A stretch of DNA of 64,000 bases, from contig JAFYRX010000003.1 of assembly GCA_017546725.1 (NCBI GenBank), forward strand, positions 45,015 through 109,014, written 5' to 3'. How positions within the stretch are numbered: the stretch's first letter is position 1; each line of letters opens with the position of its first letter. Below the pieces are notes generated by a model. The model did not search any database and had not been told where the DNA came from. It saw only the letters and a list, made by a program, of their open reading frames with translations. This stretch comes from Alistipes sp. Lineage in GTDB: Bacteria; Bacteroidota; Bacteroidia; Bacteroidales; Rikenellaceae. Both the position numbers and the translations under genes were made by a program. Below, piece after piece: positions 25,732 through 34,700 of the stretch.

Positions 25732-27453
25732 CTACTTTATAATCTCGTCAACGATAAGAGAATATCCATCATTATTAGGATGTAAGCCATCGGTAAACAA
25801 ACTCTCGACAATCTTACCATCCTCACCCAACATCTTAACGCCAGGGTTAATGAACTTAAAGCCCTTTTGCTGAACCATTGAGCCTAACCACAGATTAAGT
25901 TCCTTCACACGCTGTTCCTGACCTCGGCGTGGCAAAATACCCACATATACAATCTCTGCTTTCGGCTGGCGAGCCTTAGCGGCCTCCAATACGAGTCGCA
26001 CACCCTCTACAATGTCAGCATCGCTATCGCGTCCAAGATTGTTTGTACCAATCATTACGACAACCTTTTTTGCCTCGAAACCATCCAATTCACCGTGATA
26101 TATACGCCACAATGCGTTCTCAACACGGTCCCAACCGCAACCCATATTTACGAATTTGGTCATCTTAGAATGCCATACCTGCTCACCATTCTGCTGGCGA
26201 TGTGCGCCACCCCAATAGTGAGTGATAGAGTTACCGATGATTACGGCCTCGGGCTGACGCTCGCGTGCCTCGCTGATGATTGTACGATGACGCTCATCCC
26301 ACTCATAGAGGTTGGGCTCACGACGCTGTGTTACGGGTTTCGTCGTCAAACGATTACCTACGGGCATCTTCAATATCTCACGCACCTTCTTCTCTACAGC
26401 AACAGCCTGCTGCTGCATACCCAAATCTGTCGGGTGAGTTCCATCAACGGTCATATCCTGCGTCAGGGCAAGTTCCTCGCGAGTAAGATAGTAGAGATTC
26501 TTTACGCCACCATCCTTCAACTCTTTGTATGCACGCTTTGCTGCCATATTAACAGAATCAACAATAGCACGCTTACCAGAATGCACCACATCGTCGCTAT
26601 AACCTGCGTGCTCAACAATCAGGATAGGCTCATCGTGCTTAGCACGAATCTGCTTAACAGCGGCAAGTGTACGAGGATAGACATTCTGCAACATACCCGT
26701 CATATTGGGATAACAATCGAGGATAAAGAGTCGAGCATCGGTCTCAACGATAAAATCCAACACCTCGGTCTCCATAGGGCCGTTACCCGAAAAACCGAGA
26801 TTCACAACGGGCAAATCCAACGAACGCTGCATAATTGTACCCCACGCCATAGCAGGACGCGATGCACAACCACCCTGTGCGATAGATGTACCGTAGAGGA
26901 TAATAGGTTTCTCCACCGATGTAGGTACAAAACGGAAATAACTACCCTCATCTACACCAATCTCCAACTTCTCCACGCCATTATACAACGGCAAATAGAG
27001 GCGATACTCATATCCGAGTTGACGCGACGAATTGGGCATATCGTTATAGCGATACGACACACTCTCGCCAAACGAATATCTCGACGGGGCTACATAATCC
27101 CACACACCATCCTGGTCTATGCGGTACAAATCAACACCCGACTTACCTGTTGCAGGCATATGATTCATAGCATAATTCTTGTCGAGGGTTGTATATCGCA
27201 CCTCAATCTTTGGCGAATTACTAAAAAACGTAATCGACAGACCTGCCGACTGACGTGCAAGGCCCCAAACCGGAGTACGCACTTTACCCTCGGCACGTTT
27301 TGGCAGACGCATATAGCCCTTAATCTCCGATGTAAAGGCTTGATTCTGGATTACGTCGTACTCATTCTGCATCGGGTCATACCACGTTGTCTGTGCTGTC
27401 ACCGATGTAGCAACAAATAGCGACAACAACAATGAAAATAAGATTCTTTTCAT
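25732..27453 (-). CDS. Secreted protein with two SGNH/GDSL hydrolase domains
   Basis: This 573-residue protein has a signal peptide ending near residue 20 (TAQ). An N-terminal beta domain (about 25-175) precedes the first SGNH unit, with Ser190 in LYGTSIAQGG and Asp337/His340 in VDGTHPTD. A second SGNH unit has Ser409 in IIGNSITHYWGG, Asn471/Asn472 in MIGTNNLGR and Asp555/His558 in TDGLHPNNDG. Both triads look complete. SGNH enzymes commonly remove acetyl or other ester groups from polysaccharides. It is the last gene of the GH127 operon, 18 bases after the thioesterase. Confidence 0.9.
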   Translation of the reverse strand: MKRILFSLLLSLFVATSVTAQTTWYDPMQNEYDVIQNQAFTSEIKGYMRLPKRAEGKVRTPVWGLARQSAGLSITFFSNSPKIEVRYTTLDKNYAMNHMPATGKSGVDLYRIDQDGVWDYVAPSRYSFGESVSYRYNDMPNSSRQLGYEYRLYLPLYNGVEKLEIGVDEGSYFRFVPTSVEKPIILYGTSIAQGGCASRPAMAWGTIMQRSLDLPVVNLGFSGNGPMETEVLDFIVETDARLFILDCYPNMTGMLQNVYPRTLAAVKQIRAKHDEPILIVEHAGYSDDVVHSGKRAIVDSVNMAAKRAYKELKDGGVKNLYYLTREELALTQDMTVDGTHPTDLGMQQQAVAVEKKVREILKMPVGNRLTTKPVTQRREPNLYEWDERHRTIISEARERQPEAVIIGNSITHYWGGAHRQQNGEQVWHSKMTKFVNMGCGWDRVENALWRIYHGELDGFEAKKVVVMIGTNNLGRDSDADIVEGVRLVLEAAKARQPKAEIVYVGILPRRGQEQRVKELNLWLGSMVQQKGFKFINPGVKMLGEDGKIVESLFTDGLHPNNDGYSLIVDEIIK

Positions 27454-27471
27454 ATCCTATAAATTTACTTG

Positions 27472-27846
27472 TTATTTCAATTTGCTCAAGAAGCGCTCTC
27501 TATCCACTATAAAGCGTGTATGCTTTCCCTCGCCTATCACGCCCGCATCATCCCACGCTTTAAGCGAGAAGACCAAACGGCGGCCGTCAACCTCCTGCAA
27601 TGTAGCCTCGGCCACAACATTTGCACCTACAGCAGAGGCCTTGAGGTGAGATGTCGAAATCTCGATACCCACGGTTGTAGAGCCTTCGGGCAGGCAATCA
27701 GCCACCGCCATCATTGCCGCATTCTCCATAAGTGCTACCATAGCGGGCGTAGCCAATACCTCCATATCACCTGAGCCAAGTGCCAAAGCCGTATTTTCGG
27801 CACCAACCGTCAAACGGCTCTCATATTTTAATCCAACTTCCAACAT
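27472..27846 (-). CDS. FlK-like hotdog thioesterase
   Basis: This 124-residue single hotdog domain has the FlK-type pattern: VLATPAMVALMENAAMMAV (about residues 29-48) and the catalytic region STTVGIEISTSHLKASAVG. No signal peptide is present, so the protein is cytoplasmic. FlK hydrolyses fluoroacetyl-CoA, while relatives in other species act on unknown acyl-CoAs. It starts 3 bases after the GH127 stop and is followed by the SGNH gene, so it is inside a glycan-degradation operon. Confidence 0.85.
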   Translation of the reverse strand: MLEVGLKYESRLTVGAENTALALGSGDMEVLATPAMVALMENAAMMAVADCLPEGSTTVGIEISTSHLKASAVGANVVAEATLQEVDGRRLVFSLKAWDDAGVIGEGKHTRFIVDRERFLSKLK

Positions 27847-27849
27847 AAT

Positions 27850-30363
27850 TTATTCTACTACAAGTTCCAAAATACCAACTGAAGACTCCTTCTTGGGAGT
27901 AATATTAAGACGCAAAGCCTCAGCCTCGATAGGAGCATCGGGGTGTACCATATTGAATTGGTCTAACTCGATACCGAATCTGTCTGTGATATACGGCTTA
28001 AATTCGTTCCACTTTCCATCGACAAAGTATTCCATACTCCACTCTACGGGACGCTGAACACCACCCTTATCATCGTACCAATATACAGATACACTCTCGA
28101 CGGGCTGCTTCTTCTTGAGTTTAACCTCTACGCTCTGCTTTTCACCAACCTTTGGCCACGCAGTCCAGCGAGGAATAGTTCTATCGAAAGAGTTAGTAGG
28201 ACGTTTGCCATCAACGGGAGCCATCACATCGTCATTAGAGTAGGTATATGTTGCCTTAATATCGGCAATGTTACCTACGGGGAAAGTCATAGCACCACGT
28301 ACCGTCGCTGCATCACGTGCAAACCACACGTTCATCGCCTCGTTATCACCACGATTGTTCCACGCATAATAAGGAATGAGAGTCAAAGTAGCATTTGTCT
28401 CATCTTCTGCTGTTGTTGCGGCTACGGCCTGCATAGAAATAGTACCAATACCCTGCATTATACCCTCTGCGAACTCACCAACTTTGGCCTCAGGCTTCTG
28501 TGCAGAGATAAAATAACTTGATACCTGCTGCTCATTATCCTCCTCCTCGGCACAATATACAAGCGGACCACGAGTAATACACAAACGATTGCTATCGGCC
28601 TTAACTCGCTCGTCGGCAACGCTGAAACGCACCTCCATAGGCATATTCAACTCAACGACATCACCCGATTTCCAAGCACGGCGTACAGGAACAAAGCCAT
28701 CAACAACTTCGCTCTTCACGCGCCTGCCATTTACTTTAAGCGTGTACTTTGACTCGATGCCATCGGCATAAGAGTACAATTCTCCCGGCACGAACTTATC
28801 ATTCAACCACGATGGGATACGCATCCACAAAGTGAACTCCTCGCCTTCGTTAGCAGGGGCAACAGTAATCTCCACCTTACCATCGAACGGATAATCAGTC
28901 TGCTGATTCAACTTAACAGCACCGGCCTTCAATGGCACCTCAACGCTACTACCTGCGTACAAAGAGCAGAAAATATCGTCATCGGTATGAGAATATATCA
29001 TACCTGAAATTTGGGGTATCAAACGAGCCAAGTTCGATGGGCAACAAGCCGTACCAAACCAAGGCGAGCGACCAGCACGTCCGTGATTAAATGTCTTACG
29101 GCCATCAGCCTCCAATGGGTTGACATAGAAGAAGCGATTACCCTCGAGGTTTACACCCGCCAAAACGTTGTTATAGAGCGACACCTCGGCCACATCGACA
29201 TATTTGGCATCACCCGACATAAGATACATACGGTAGTTGAACAGCACATTACCTACAGCCGAACAAGTTTCGTTATAAGTCTCCTTATTGGGCAAAACAT
29301 AATCAGGACCAAATCCCTCGATACCAGGGACTGCGCCCAAACCGCCAGTGATGTGCATCTTCTTGTCAACTATATCGTGCCAGATAGCATCCAATGCAGG
29401 AAGAAGAGTAGTATCGCCCGTCATTGCTACGATGTCGGCCATACCCGAATAGAGGTAGGTTGCTCGTACGGCGTGTCCAACTGCAACACGCTGCTCACGT
29501 ACGGGATTGTGCTGCTGGGCATAGTCGTAACTCAAAACGCCTTCGCCATTGGGGTTGTAGGTCACGCCACGAATATCGATAAACTTCTTGGCCATATCCA
29601 AATAGAGTTGCTCACCCGTAGCCTGATACATCTTTACCAATGCCAACTCAATCTCCTGATGGCCTGGAGCCTGCATAACGGGTTTGCCACCATTGTAGTT
29701 GGGGTCACCCTCAAAAAATACTTTATTTATGTGACGAGCATTCTTCTCGGCAACATCCAACCACTTGCGCTTGCCCGTTGCTCGATAGTATGCAATAGCA
29801 GCCTCATACATATGGCCCATATTGTAGAGTTCGTGACTATGCACAACATACGAATAGGGAGTATCACCCGCATAATTGCGAGGGTTACGCAGATGCTTGG
29901 GCAGGATATGATGCTCATAAAGATAACCATCAGGAGCCTGTGCCGCCGCAATAACATCGATAATCTCGTCCATCTGCTTCTCCAACTCGGCATCCTTCTC
30001 CAATGTAAGCAAGCAAGCCGCGCCCTCCATAACCTTGAACAGGTCAGAGGCGACATAATAAGGGCCTGTGAATTGTTCGGTCACCTTCTCGCCTCGCAGA
30101 TAGGCACCCACTCGGCGCAGATTCTCAACCGCTGGCTCGGTCTTCTCCAATGAGAATGGAACGAGGGTTTTCTTTTGTATCTGCAAACGCGGCAACCAAA
30201 AGTTGTCGGTAAGCGTAACTTGATTAAATGGGATTTGGGTTAAAGACTCCTCAACTTTAGTGTTAGAGACATCTTCACCACTACACGCAGCCACAGCAAT
30301 GCCCGCACAAGCACAGACAAGGGCCACTCCAATAAATCGGCGATTTAGATTCAAGTAAAACAT
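27850..30363 (-). CDS. GH127 beta-L-arabinofuranosidase lipoprotein
   Basis: This 837-residue protein has a lipoprotein signal with Cys27 (AVAAC). The catalytic alpha-barrel begins at VTLTDNFWLPRLQIQ. The GH127 metal site is visible: Glu365 and Cys367 (NETC) and Cys440-Cys441 (TACCPSN). The spacing from Glu349 to Glu365 matches the acid/base and zinc-binding pair known in this family (E322 and E338 in HypBA1). It should release terminal beta-L-arabinofuranose from plant glycans. It is the first gene of a three-gene operon with a thioesterase and a tandem SGNH hydrolase. Confidence 0.93.
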   Translation of the reverse strand: MFYLNLNRRFIGVALVCACAGIAVAACSGEDVSNTKVEESLTQIPFNQVTLTDNFWLPRLQIQKKTLVPFSLEKTEPAVENLRRVGAYLRGEKVTEQFTGPYYVASDLFKVMEGAACLLTLEKDAELEKQMDEIIDVIAAAQAPDGYLYEHHILPKHLRNPRNYAGDTPYSYVVHSHELYNMGHMYEAAIAYYRATGKRKWLDVAEKNARHINKVFFEGDPNYNGGKPVMQAPGHQEIELALVKMYQATGEQLYLDMAKKFIDIRGVTYNPNGEGVLSYDYAQQHNPVREQRVAVGHAVRATYLYSGMADIVAMTGDTTLLPALDAIWHDIVDKKMHITGGLGAVPGIEGFGPDYVLPNKETYNETCSAVGNVLFNYRMYLMSGDAKYVDVAEVSLYNNVLAGVNLEGNRFFYVNPLEADGRKTFNHGRAGRSPWFGTACCPSNLARLIPQISGMIYSHTDDDIFCSLYAGSSVEVPLKAGAVKLNQQTDYPFDGKVEITVAPANEGEEFTLWMRIPSWLNDKFVPGELYSYADGIESKYTLKVNGRRVKSEVVDGFVPVRRAWKSGDVVELNMPMEVRFSVADERVKADSNRLCITRGPLVYCAEEEDNEQQVSSYFISAQKPEAKVGEFAEGIMQGIGTISMQAVAATTAEDETNATLTLIPYYAWNNRGDNEAMNVWFARDAATVRGAMTFPVGNIADIKATYTYSNDDVMAPVDGKRPTNSFDRTIPRWTAWPKVGEKQSVEVKLKKKQPVESVSVYWYDDKGGVQRPVEWSMEYFVDGKWNEFKPYITDRFGIELDQFNMVHPDAPIEAEALRLNITPKKESSVGILELVVE

Positions 30364-30393
30364 AGGAAATAGTATTAATTAGTCATTTTGCTA

Positions 30394-30401
30394 CAAATAT
30401 A
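30394..30401 (-). promoter_or_regulatory. -7 box of the GH127 operon
   Basis: The minus strand reads TATATTTG, 30 bases upstream of the GH127 start. Confidence 0.6.
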
Positions 30402-30478
30402 ACTAAATAATTCCGATAAAACTGAATTTCATCAAAGATAAAAACGCCCTGAATATCTACACAAAAACGAATATAGTA

Positions 30479-30510
30479 TTGGCGTAATACAATTTTTCTT
30501 ATTACCTTTG
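30479..30510 (+). promoter_or_regulatory. Promoter of the phosphodiesterase-lipoprotein operon
   Basis: TTGG at 30479-30482 and TACCTTTG at 30503-30510 are 20 bases apart. The start codon follows 159 bases later, leaving an unusually long leader. Confidence 0.6.
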
Positions 30511-30669
30511 ACCTAGGTAAATTTTGTTTTGTAAAATTATTAGACGCAGTTTGCTGGATTAAAAGCTAAAGTGTTACTTTACACAAAACAGCACAAACAA
30601 TTATAAATCAAACATAACGAACACACCAACTAAACAAAAACTTTAGACAAATAATAAAAACTAACTGAT

Positions 30670-31464
30670 ATGAAAAAACTTACATTTTTATTAGCCGCAG
30701 TAATATGCGCATTGACAGCAACTGCACAAGAGCCACAATTCAATGATAATACGGTGATTTCGCACCGTGGTGCGTGGAAGAACACAGGACATCCACAGAA
30801 CTCGCTCGCTTCGTTCCGTGCAGCAGCCGAGATGGGTTGTCACGGCTCGGAGTGTGATGTGCATTTGACGCTGGATGACTCGCTGGTAGTATATCACGAT
30901 TTAAGTCACGCAGGTATGCTTATCGAGAAGACAAAATATGCAGACCTCGTAAAAGTCCCTTTGAAGAATAGCGAGAAGATTCCTACCCTGCACGAATACA
31001 TCATTCGCGCAAAGCAGTATCCTCACACAAAACTTATCATCGACGTTAAGACTCCCAAGGAGGCGGCACGCGCCACACGCATTGCGTTGGCGGCTGCGAA
31101 GGTTGTAAAGGCAATGAATTTTGAGAAGAGCATAGAGTATCTTGTAGGTTATCTGCCCGCAGTAGATGAATTACGTGCCATAACAGATTGCCCCGTAGCA
31201 TATTTGGGACGCTGGAAGTATGAACTACCAGAGATGCATCCTGACACTATCCTACGACGTCAGATTAAGTTCCTTGACTATCAGGGTCTGCACTACATCG
31301 CACACCCCGAATGGGTAGAGGTATTCCAGCGCAACGGCATCCACCTCAACGCTTGGATTATCGACTCGGAAGAGGAGATGGATTGGTTTTTGAAGCACAA
31401 CTTCGACTACATCACAACCGATAACCCCGAGAGATTATTGGAGAAGACAACAAAGAAAAAGTAG
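30670..31464 (+). CDS. Exported glycerophosphodiester phosphodiesterase
   Basis: This 264-residue protein has a signal peptide ending near residue 20 (ATAQ). The GDPD TIM-barrel motif begins VISHRGAWKNTGHPQNSL with His32 and Arg33. Metal ligands are Glu61 and Asp63 in SECDVHLTLDD, and the second catalytic His77 is in VVYHD. The C-terminal DYITTDNPERL is typical. It hydrolyses glycerophosphodiesters to glycerol-3-phosphate and an alcohol in the periplasm. The small lipoprotein gene follows after 17 bases. Confidence 0.93.
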   Translation: MKKLTFLLAAVICALTATAQEPQFNDNTVISHRGAWKNTGHPQNSLASFRAAAEMGCHGSECDVHLTLDDSLVVYHDLSHAGMLIEKTKYADLVKVPLKNSEKIPTLHEYIIRAKQYPHTKLIIDVKTPKEAARATRIALAAAKVVKAMNFEKSIEYLVGYLPAVDELRAITDCPVAYLGRWKYELPEMHPDTILRRQIKFLDYQGLHYIAHPEWVEVFQRNGIHLNAWIIDSEEEMDWFLKHNFDYITTDNPERLLEKTTKKK

Positions 31465-31481
31465 TTTCACAAACAATAAAG

Positions 31482-31940
31482 ATGAAAAAGGAGATATTAA
31501 AACTATTTTGCATTTTAGGCATATTGTTTTTCGTAGGTTGCGACTCTACAAATGAGGATTTTTACGAGAATCCCAAATACATTTACGAACTTGCAAACGC
31601 GAGCGGTTGTGATATTACGATTAGCATAACCGACAAGTTTGGAAATTTACCCAATCTGTTCACGATTGAAAACGGCAAGTCGTACAAATGGGTTAATAAT
31701 ACACCAAAATATTATTACAATTGGTTTCCGTTTGATGCTGGAGATAAACCCGTGATTATCGAATATGGAGATGGAGTGTGCGTAGATGCAAAACATCTGC
31801 CTGCCAATCGTCAATTGATGAAAGAGAGCAACTGGACACAGAAAAAAGATGCAGAAAGTGGAGAAAACATTTACCTATCGACCTATACATTCACCGAAAG
31901 TGATTATGCGTGGGCGGTAGAGAATGCCACAAAAGAGTAA
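31482..31940 (+). CDS. Small lipoprotein, unknown function
   Basis: This 152-residue protein has a clear lipobox (FVGC, Cys20). The remainder is rich in aromatic residues with beta-type alternation (TISITDKFGNLPN, KYYYNWFPFDAGD). I do not recognise the family. It is co-transcribed with the phosphodiesterase and closed by a terminator, so it is probably envelope-located. Homologues would be expected to be restricted to Bacteroidota. Confidence 0.7.
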   Translation: MKKEILKLFCILGILFFVGCDSTNEDFYENPKYIYELANASGCDITISITDKFGNLPNLFTIENGKSYKWVNNTPKYYYNWFPFDAGDKPVIIEYGDGVCVDAKHLPANRQLMKESNWTQKKDAESGENIYLSTYTFTESDYAWAVENATKE

Positions 31941-31954
31941 GAGCTAAATAATTT

Positions 31955-31988
31955 AGGCCACCGAGAATATTTCCTGGTGGCCTTTTTA
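31955..31988 (+). terminator. Terminator after the small lipoprotein
   Basis: An 8-bp stem pairs AGGCCACC (31955-31962) with GGTGGCCT (31976-31983) and is followed by TTTTT. Confidence 0.85.
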
Positions 31989-32028
31989 TTTTCAAGACGA
32001 ACAATAACCCGTTGGAGTTGACACTCTA

Positions 32029-32307
32029 TCACTTCTCACGTTTAGGAAACCAACCTTTTTCGACACGTTTGCGTTGCTCGAAAAGTTCACCAATAGACCA
32101 AAATGATGAAGCACCCCACACTGCCAGCAATGTGGACCACAAAACATTCTCAATCATCAAAGAAGCCGAAACGGCCACTACGCCCATCAATGCAAACACC
32201 CACCAAATGCGTGTACCAAAGTAATACTCACCCTTGATTACGAGCGGATGAAACAATCCAATAATAAGAAATGTGGCAACGCCAATAATTAGTCCTGTGA
32301 AATACAT
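32029..32307 (-). CDS. DUF4491 membrane protein
   Basis: This 92-residue protein has about three hydrophobic segments. It begins MYFTGLIIGVATFLIIGLFH and ends SIGELFEQRKRVEKGWFPKR. Both ends are strongly conserved in the Bacteroidota family DUF4491. It is an inner-membrane protein of unknown function. It is a single gene, and the minus-strand -7 box is 20 bases upstream. Confidence 0.9.
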   Translation of the reverse strand: MYFTGLIIGVATFLIIGLFHPLVIKGEYYFGTRIWWVFALMGVVAVSASLMIENVLWSTLLAVWGASSFWSIGELFEQRKRVEKGWFPKREK

Positions 32308-32326
32308 AAGTCAAAATATTTTGCAA

Positions 32327-32334
32327 CAAAGATA
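32327..32334 (-). promoter_or_regulatory. -7 box of the DUF4491 gene
   Basis: The minus strand reads TATCTTTG, 19 bases upstream of the start at 32307. Confidence 0.62.
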
Positions 32335-32452
32335 CCCTATTTCTCGCTATTTGTAACTATCATTTTTGATAGGTCGAATACAACAAAGAGCAGTTTCGAG
32401 GACAAAAAACAATTATTTGGCCCACTTTACCGCCAAAATAACAAAGATTTAT

Positions 32453-32460
32453 TATCTTTG
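32453..32460 (+). promoter_or_regulatory. -7 box of ffh
   Basis: TATCTTTG lies 45 bases before the ffh ATG. The -33 element is not obvious. Confidence 0.62.
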
Positions 32461-32505
32461 CGGAATTAAAACGAAAACGTAAAACAAAAATTAAACCGCA
32501 TAGCG

Positions 32506-33837
32506 ATGTTTGAGAATTTAACAGACAAATTAGAACGCTCGTTCAAAATATTGAAGGGTGAGGGTCGAATCACCGAAATCAACGTAGCCGAGACACTTAA
32601 GGAGATTCGTCGTGCGTTGATTGATGCCGACGTAAACTACAAGGTGGCAAAATCGTTTACCGACGAGGTTAAACAGAAAGCTTTGGGTCAGGATGTATTG
32701 AAGTCAGTGAAGCCTGGTCAGATGATGACCAAAATCGTGCGTGACGAGTTGGCTCAGTTGATGGGAGGTACAGCAACCGACATCAAGTTGGAGGGCAACC
32801 CCGCTGTTATTCTTATCGCAGGTTTGCAGGGTTCGGGTAAGACTACATTCTCGGGCAAGTTGGCGTCGATGCTCAAGTCGAAGAAGGGGCGTCAGGTATT
32901 GCTCGTAGCAGGTGACGTATATCGTCCTGCCGCTATCGACCAGTTGAAGGTTTTGGGCGGTCAGATTGGCGTTGAAGTTTACACCGAGGAGGGCAACCAG
33001 AATCCTGTAGAGATTGCCGAGAACGCAATCAAGTATGCACGTCAGAAATCATACAATACCGTAATCGTCGATACGGCTGGTCGTTTGGCTGTGGATGAGG
33101 CGATGATGGTGGAGATTACCGCTATAAAGGCTGCTGTTAATCCGAGCGAGACATTGTTCGTTGTAGATTCAATGACTGGTCAGGATGCAGTAAATACAGC
33201 CAAGGAGTTCAATGACCGTTTGGACTTTGACGGCGTGGTGCTCACAAAGTTGGATGGTGACACACGAGGTGGTGCTGCCATTTCGATTCGTTCGGTAGTA
33301 AACAAGCCGTTGAAGTTCATCTCAAGCGGCGAGAAGATGGATGCATTGCAGGTGTTCCACCCTGAGCGTATGGCTGACCGTATCTTGGGTATGGGTGATG
33401 TAGTATCACTTGTTGAGCGCGCACAGGAGCAATACGACGAGGAGGCTACCCGCAAATTGAAGAAGAAGTTGGTGAAGGACCAATTCAACTTCAACGACTT
33501 TATCGAGCAGATTAACCAGATTAAGAAGATGGGTAACCTGAAGGATATCGCATCGATGATTCCTGGTATGGGCAAGATGTTGAAGGATGTAGATATTCCT
33601 GACGATGCTTTCAAGCAGACCGAGGCTATTATCTCGTCAATGACACCCGCTGAGCGCGAGAAGCCCGAGATTATCAATGCAAAGCGTCGCGAGCGCATTG
33701 CAAAGGGTTCGGGAACTACGCTTGCCGATGTAAACCGCTTGATGAAGCAGTTTGAGGAGACTCGCAAGATGATGAAGATGGTTGCAGGTGGTGGCATCAA
33801 GATGCCCCGTATGGGCCGTGGCGGATTCCGCAGATAG
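32506..33837 (+). CDS. ffh: Signal recognition particle protein Ffh (SRP54)
   Basis: This 443-residue protein has the N-terminal helical bundle (MFENLTDKLERSFKILKG). The GTPase domain has P-loop AGLQGSGKTTFSGKLA, DTAGRLAVDEAMM and TKLDGDTRGGAA. The Met-rich M domain ends KMPRMGRGGFRR. With 4.5S RNA it binds signal sequences on ribosomes and delivers them to FtsY. The length and motif order are normal. A terminator follows. Confidence 0.97.
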   Translation: MFENLTDKLERSFKILKGEGRITEINVAETLKEIRRALIDADVNYKVAKSFTDEVKQKALGQDVLKSVKPGQMMTKIVRDELAQLMGGTATDIKLEGNPAVILIAGLQGSGKTTFSGKLASMLKSKKGRQVLLVAGDVYRPAAIDQLKVLGGQIGVEVYTEEGNQNPVEIAENAIKYARQKSYNTVIVDTAGRLAVDEAMMVEITAIKAAVNPSETLFVVDSMTGQDAVNTAKEFNDRLDFDGVVLTKLDGDTRGGAAISIRSVVNKPLKFISSGEKMDALQVFHPERMADRILGMGDVVSLVERAQEQYDEEATRKLKKKLVKDQFNFNDFIEQINQIKKMGNLKDIASMIPGMGKMLKDVDIPDDAFKQTEAIISSMTPAEREKPEIINAKRRERIAKGSGTTLADVNRLMKQFEETRKMMKMVAGGGIKMPRMGRGGFRR

Positions 33838-33866
33838 TCATCGAAATACAAATTATATTAGGTTAG

Positions 33867-33903
33867 GAGTTGTCTTTCACTTGTGATTGGCAACTCTTTT
33901 TTT
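33867..33903 (+). terminator. ffh terminator
   Basis: An 8-bp stem including one G-U pair joins 33867-33874 to 33889-33896. A run of seven T follows at 33897-33903. Confidence 0.85.
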
Positions 33904-33959
33904 ATCGCCCACCACAACACATTTATTTTAAGAATAATTTCTACTTACATTTCACTAAT

Positions 33960-33991
33960 TTTGATATTCCGACCAAATTTTATTATATTTG
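33960..33991 (+). promoter_or_regulatory. Promoter of barrel-like gene 1
   Basis: TTTG at 33960-33963, a 20-base spacer and TATATTTG at 33984-33991. The start codon is at 34021. Confidence 0.75.
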
Positions 33992-34020
33992 AAATATTTT
34001 TATACAAATACCATTCAACT

Positions 34021-34524
34021 ATGAGAAAATTTATCTTATCACTCACCCTACTCCTGCTCGCTGGAACAGCCTATGCGCAAACCAAGGAAAGAGAGGTACG
34101 CCGCTTTGAAGTTGAACCACACATTGGCATTGCTTCAACAAGTTTTTTAACTATGGGCATTGAGTATCGTTACAACTTTAACCAACGCCCGTGGGATGTA
34201 GGTCTGAATAGCGCCTTTGATTTCAATGGAGGAAGAATTATTGCTGTGGGGGATTACAATTTTGCACGCAATAAAAATTGTTCATTTTTTGTTGGCGTAG
34301 GTGCTGGTTGGGCAAACACCACCATAATGAATATTGATGAAGCGATAGAACAATATGGCGATTCTTGTTGCGCCTCATCACAAGATTGTCTTTGCGTTTC
34401 GCCACGAATTGGATTAGAACTCTTTAGGCACTTACGCTTAACTGCTACGGTCAACACATACAACTTCAAAGAAGCCGAGTTCATTCTCTCATTAGGAGTA
34501 GCGATTGGCGGAGGAAGAAAATAG
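34021..34524 (+). CDS. Small outer-membrane barrel-like protein, paralogue 1
   Basis: Start at 34021 gives 167 residues with a signal peptide cleaved near Ala19 (AYAQ). The frame is open further upstream, but that includes the promoter. The mature part begins REVRRFEVEPHIGIA, then alternates hydrophobic and polar residues as in beta-barrel strands (MGIEYRYNF, FFVGVGAGW), and ends ILSLGVAIGGGRK. It resembles small porin-like proteins, with no recognised function. The insert CCASSQDCLC near residues 120-130 is Cys-rich and unique in the array. The next two genes are paralogues. Confidence 0.75.
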   Translation: MRKFILSLTLLLLAGTAYAQTKEREVRRFEVEPHIGIASTSFLTMGIEYRYNFNQRPWDVGLNSAFDFNGGRIIAVGDYNFARNKNCSFFVGVGAGWANTTIMNIDEAIEQYGDSCCASSQDCLCVSPRIGLELFRHLRLTATVNTYNFKEAEFILSLGVAIGGGRK

Positions 34525-34586
34525 AAGGCAAATAACTTTTATTATATTTTTCTGGTCAAAAAGTACACGTTTTTCGGGGGGGGGTA
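34492..34586 (+). repeat. G9-containing direct repeat, copy 1
   Basis: The repeat covers the last codons of paralogue 1, its stop and about 60 bases beyond, ending in nine G (34576-34584). It matches copy 2 at 35705-35800 with one substitution and one extra T. The -7 box of paralogue 2 begins exactly 74 bases after the G tract. Confidence 0.92.
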
Positions 34587-34635
34587 AATTACAACTGATA
34601 TTGTGGTCAATATGGGCTATATAGTGGCTGACAAG

Positions 34636-34666
34636 TTGCAAATTCGGATGCAAAAAAGTATATTTG
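34636..34666 (+). promoter_or_regulatory. Promoter of barrel-like gene 2
   Basis: TTGC at 34636-34639, a 19-base spacer and TATATTTG at 34659-34666. Confidence 0.7.
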
Positions 34667-34700
34667 TATAAGCAAACGTTAAATTTAACATCCACAAACT

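Larger units (their letters stand above)
30364..30669. other. Divergent intergenic region
   Basis: This 306-base AT-rich gap separates the GH127 operon from the phosphodiesterase gene. It holds a minus-strand -7 box (30394-30401), a plus-strand promoter (30503-30510) and a leader of about 160 bases with short dyads such as TAAAGT/ACTTTA. I see no reading frame or RNA gene. Confidence 0.6.

Noticed and set aside
26095-27420. A 441-codon open frame on the plus strand opposite the SGNH gene
   Set aside because: It lies wholly inside a well-supported secreted hydrolase gene, its product has no known motif and is rich in Cys, His and Thr as expected from a complementary reading of coding DNA.
29011-30153. 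A 380-codon open frame opposite GH127
   Set aside because: It is fully antisense to a gene with intact zinc-site residues and shows no start context or family motif.
12283-30363. A classical polysaccharide utilisation locus
   Set aside because: I looked for SusC/SusD-type genes, hybrid two-component systems or ECF sigma/anti-sigma pairs beside the glycosidases and saw none in the window.
32012-32224. A 70-codon plus-strand frame opposite DUF4491
   Set aside because: It is antisense to a gene whose both ends are strongly conserved, and no promoter precedes it.
34576-34584. The G9 tract as a sequencing error
   Set aside because: Error in length is possible, but the tract is present in both copies at the same place, so the element itself is real. 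Exact length should be treated with care.
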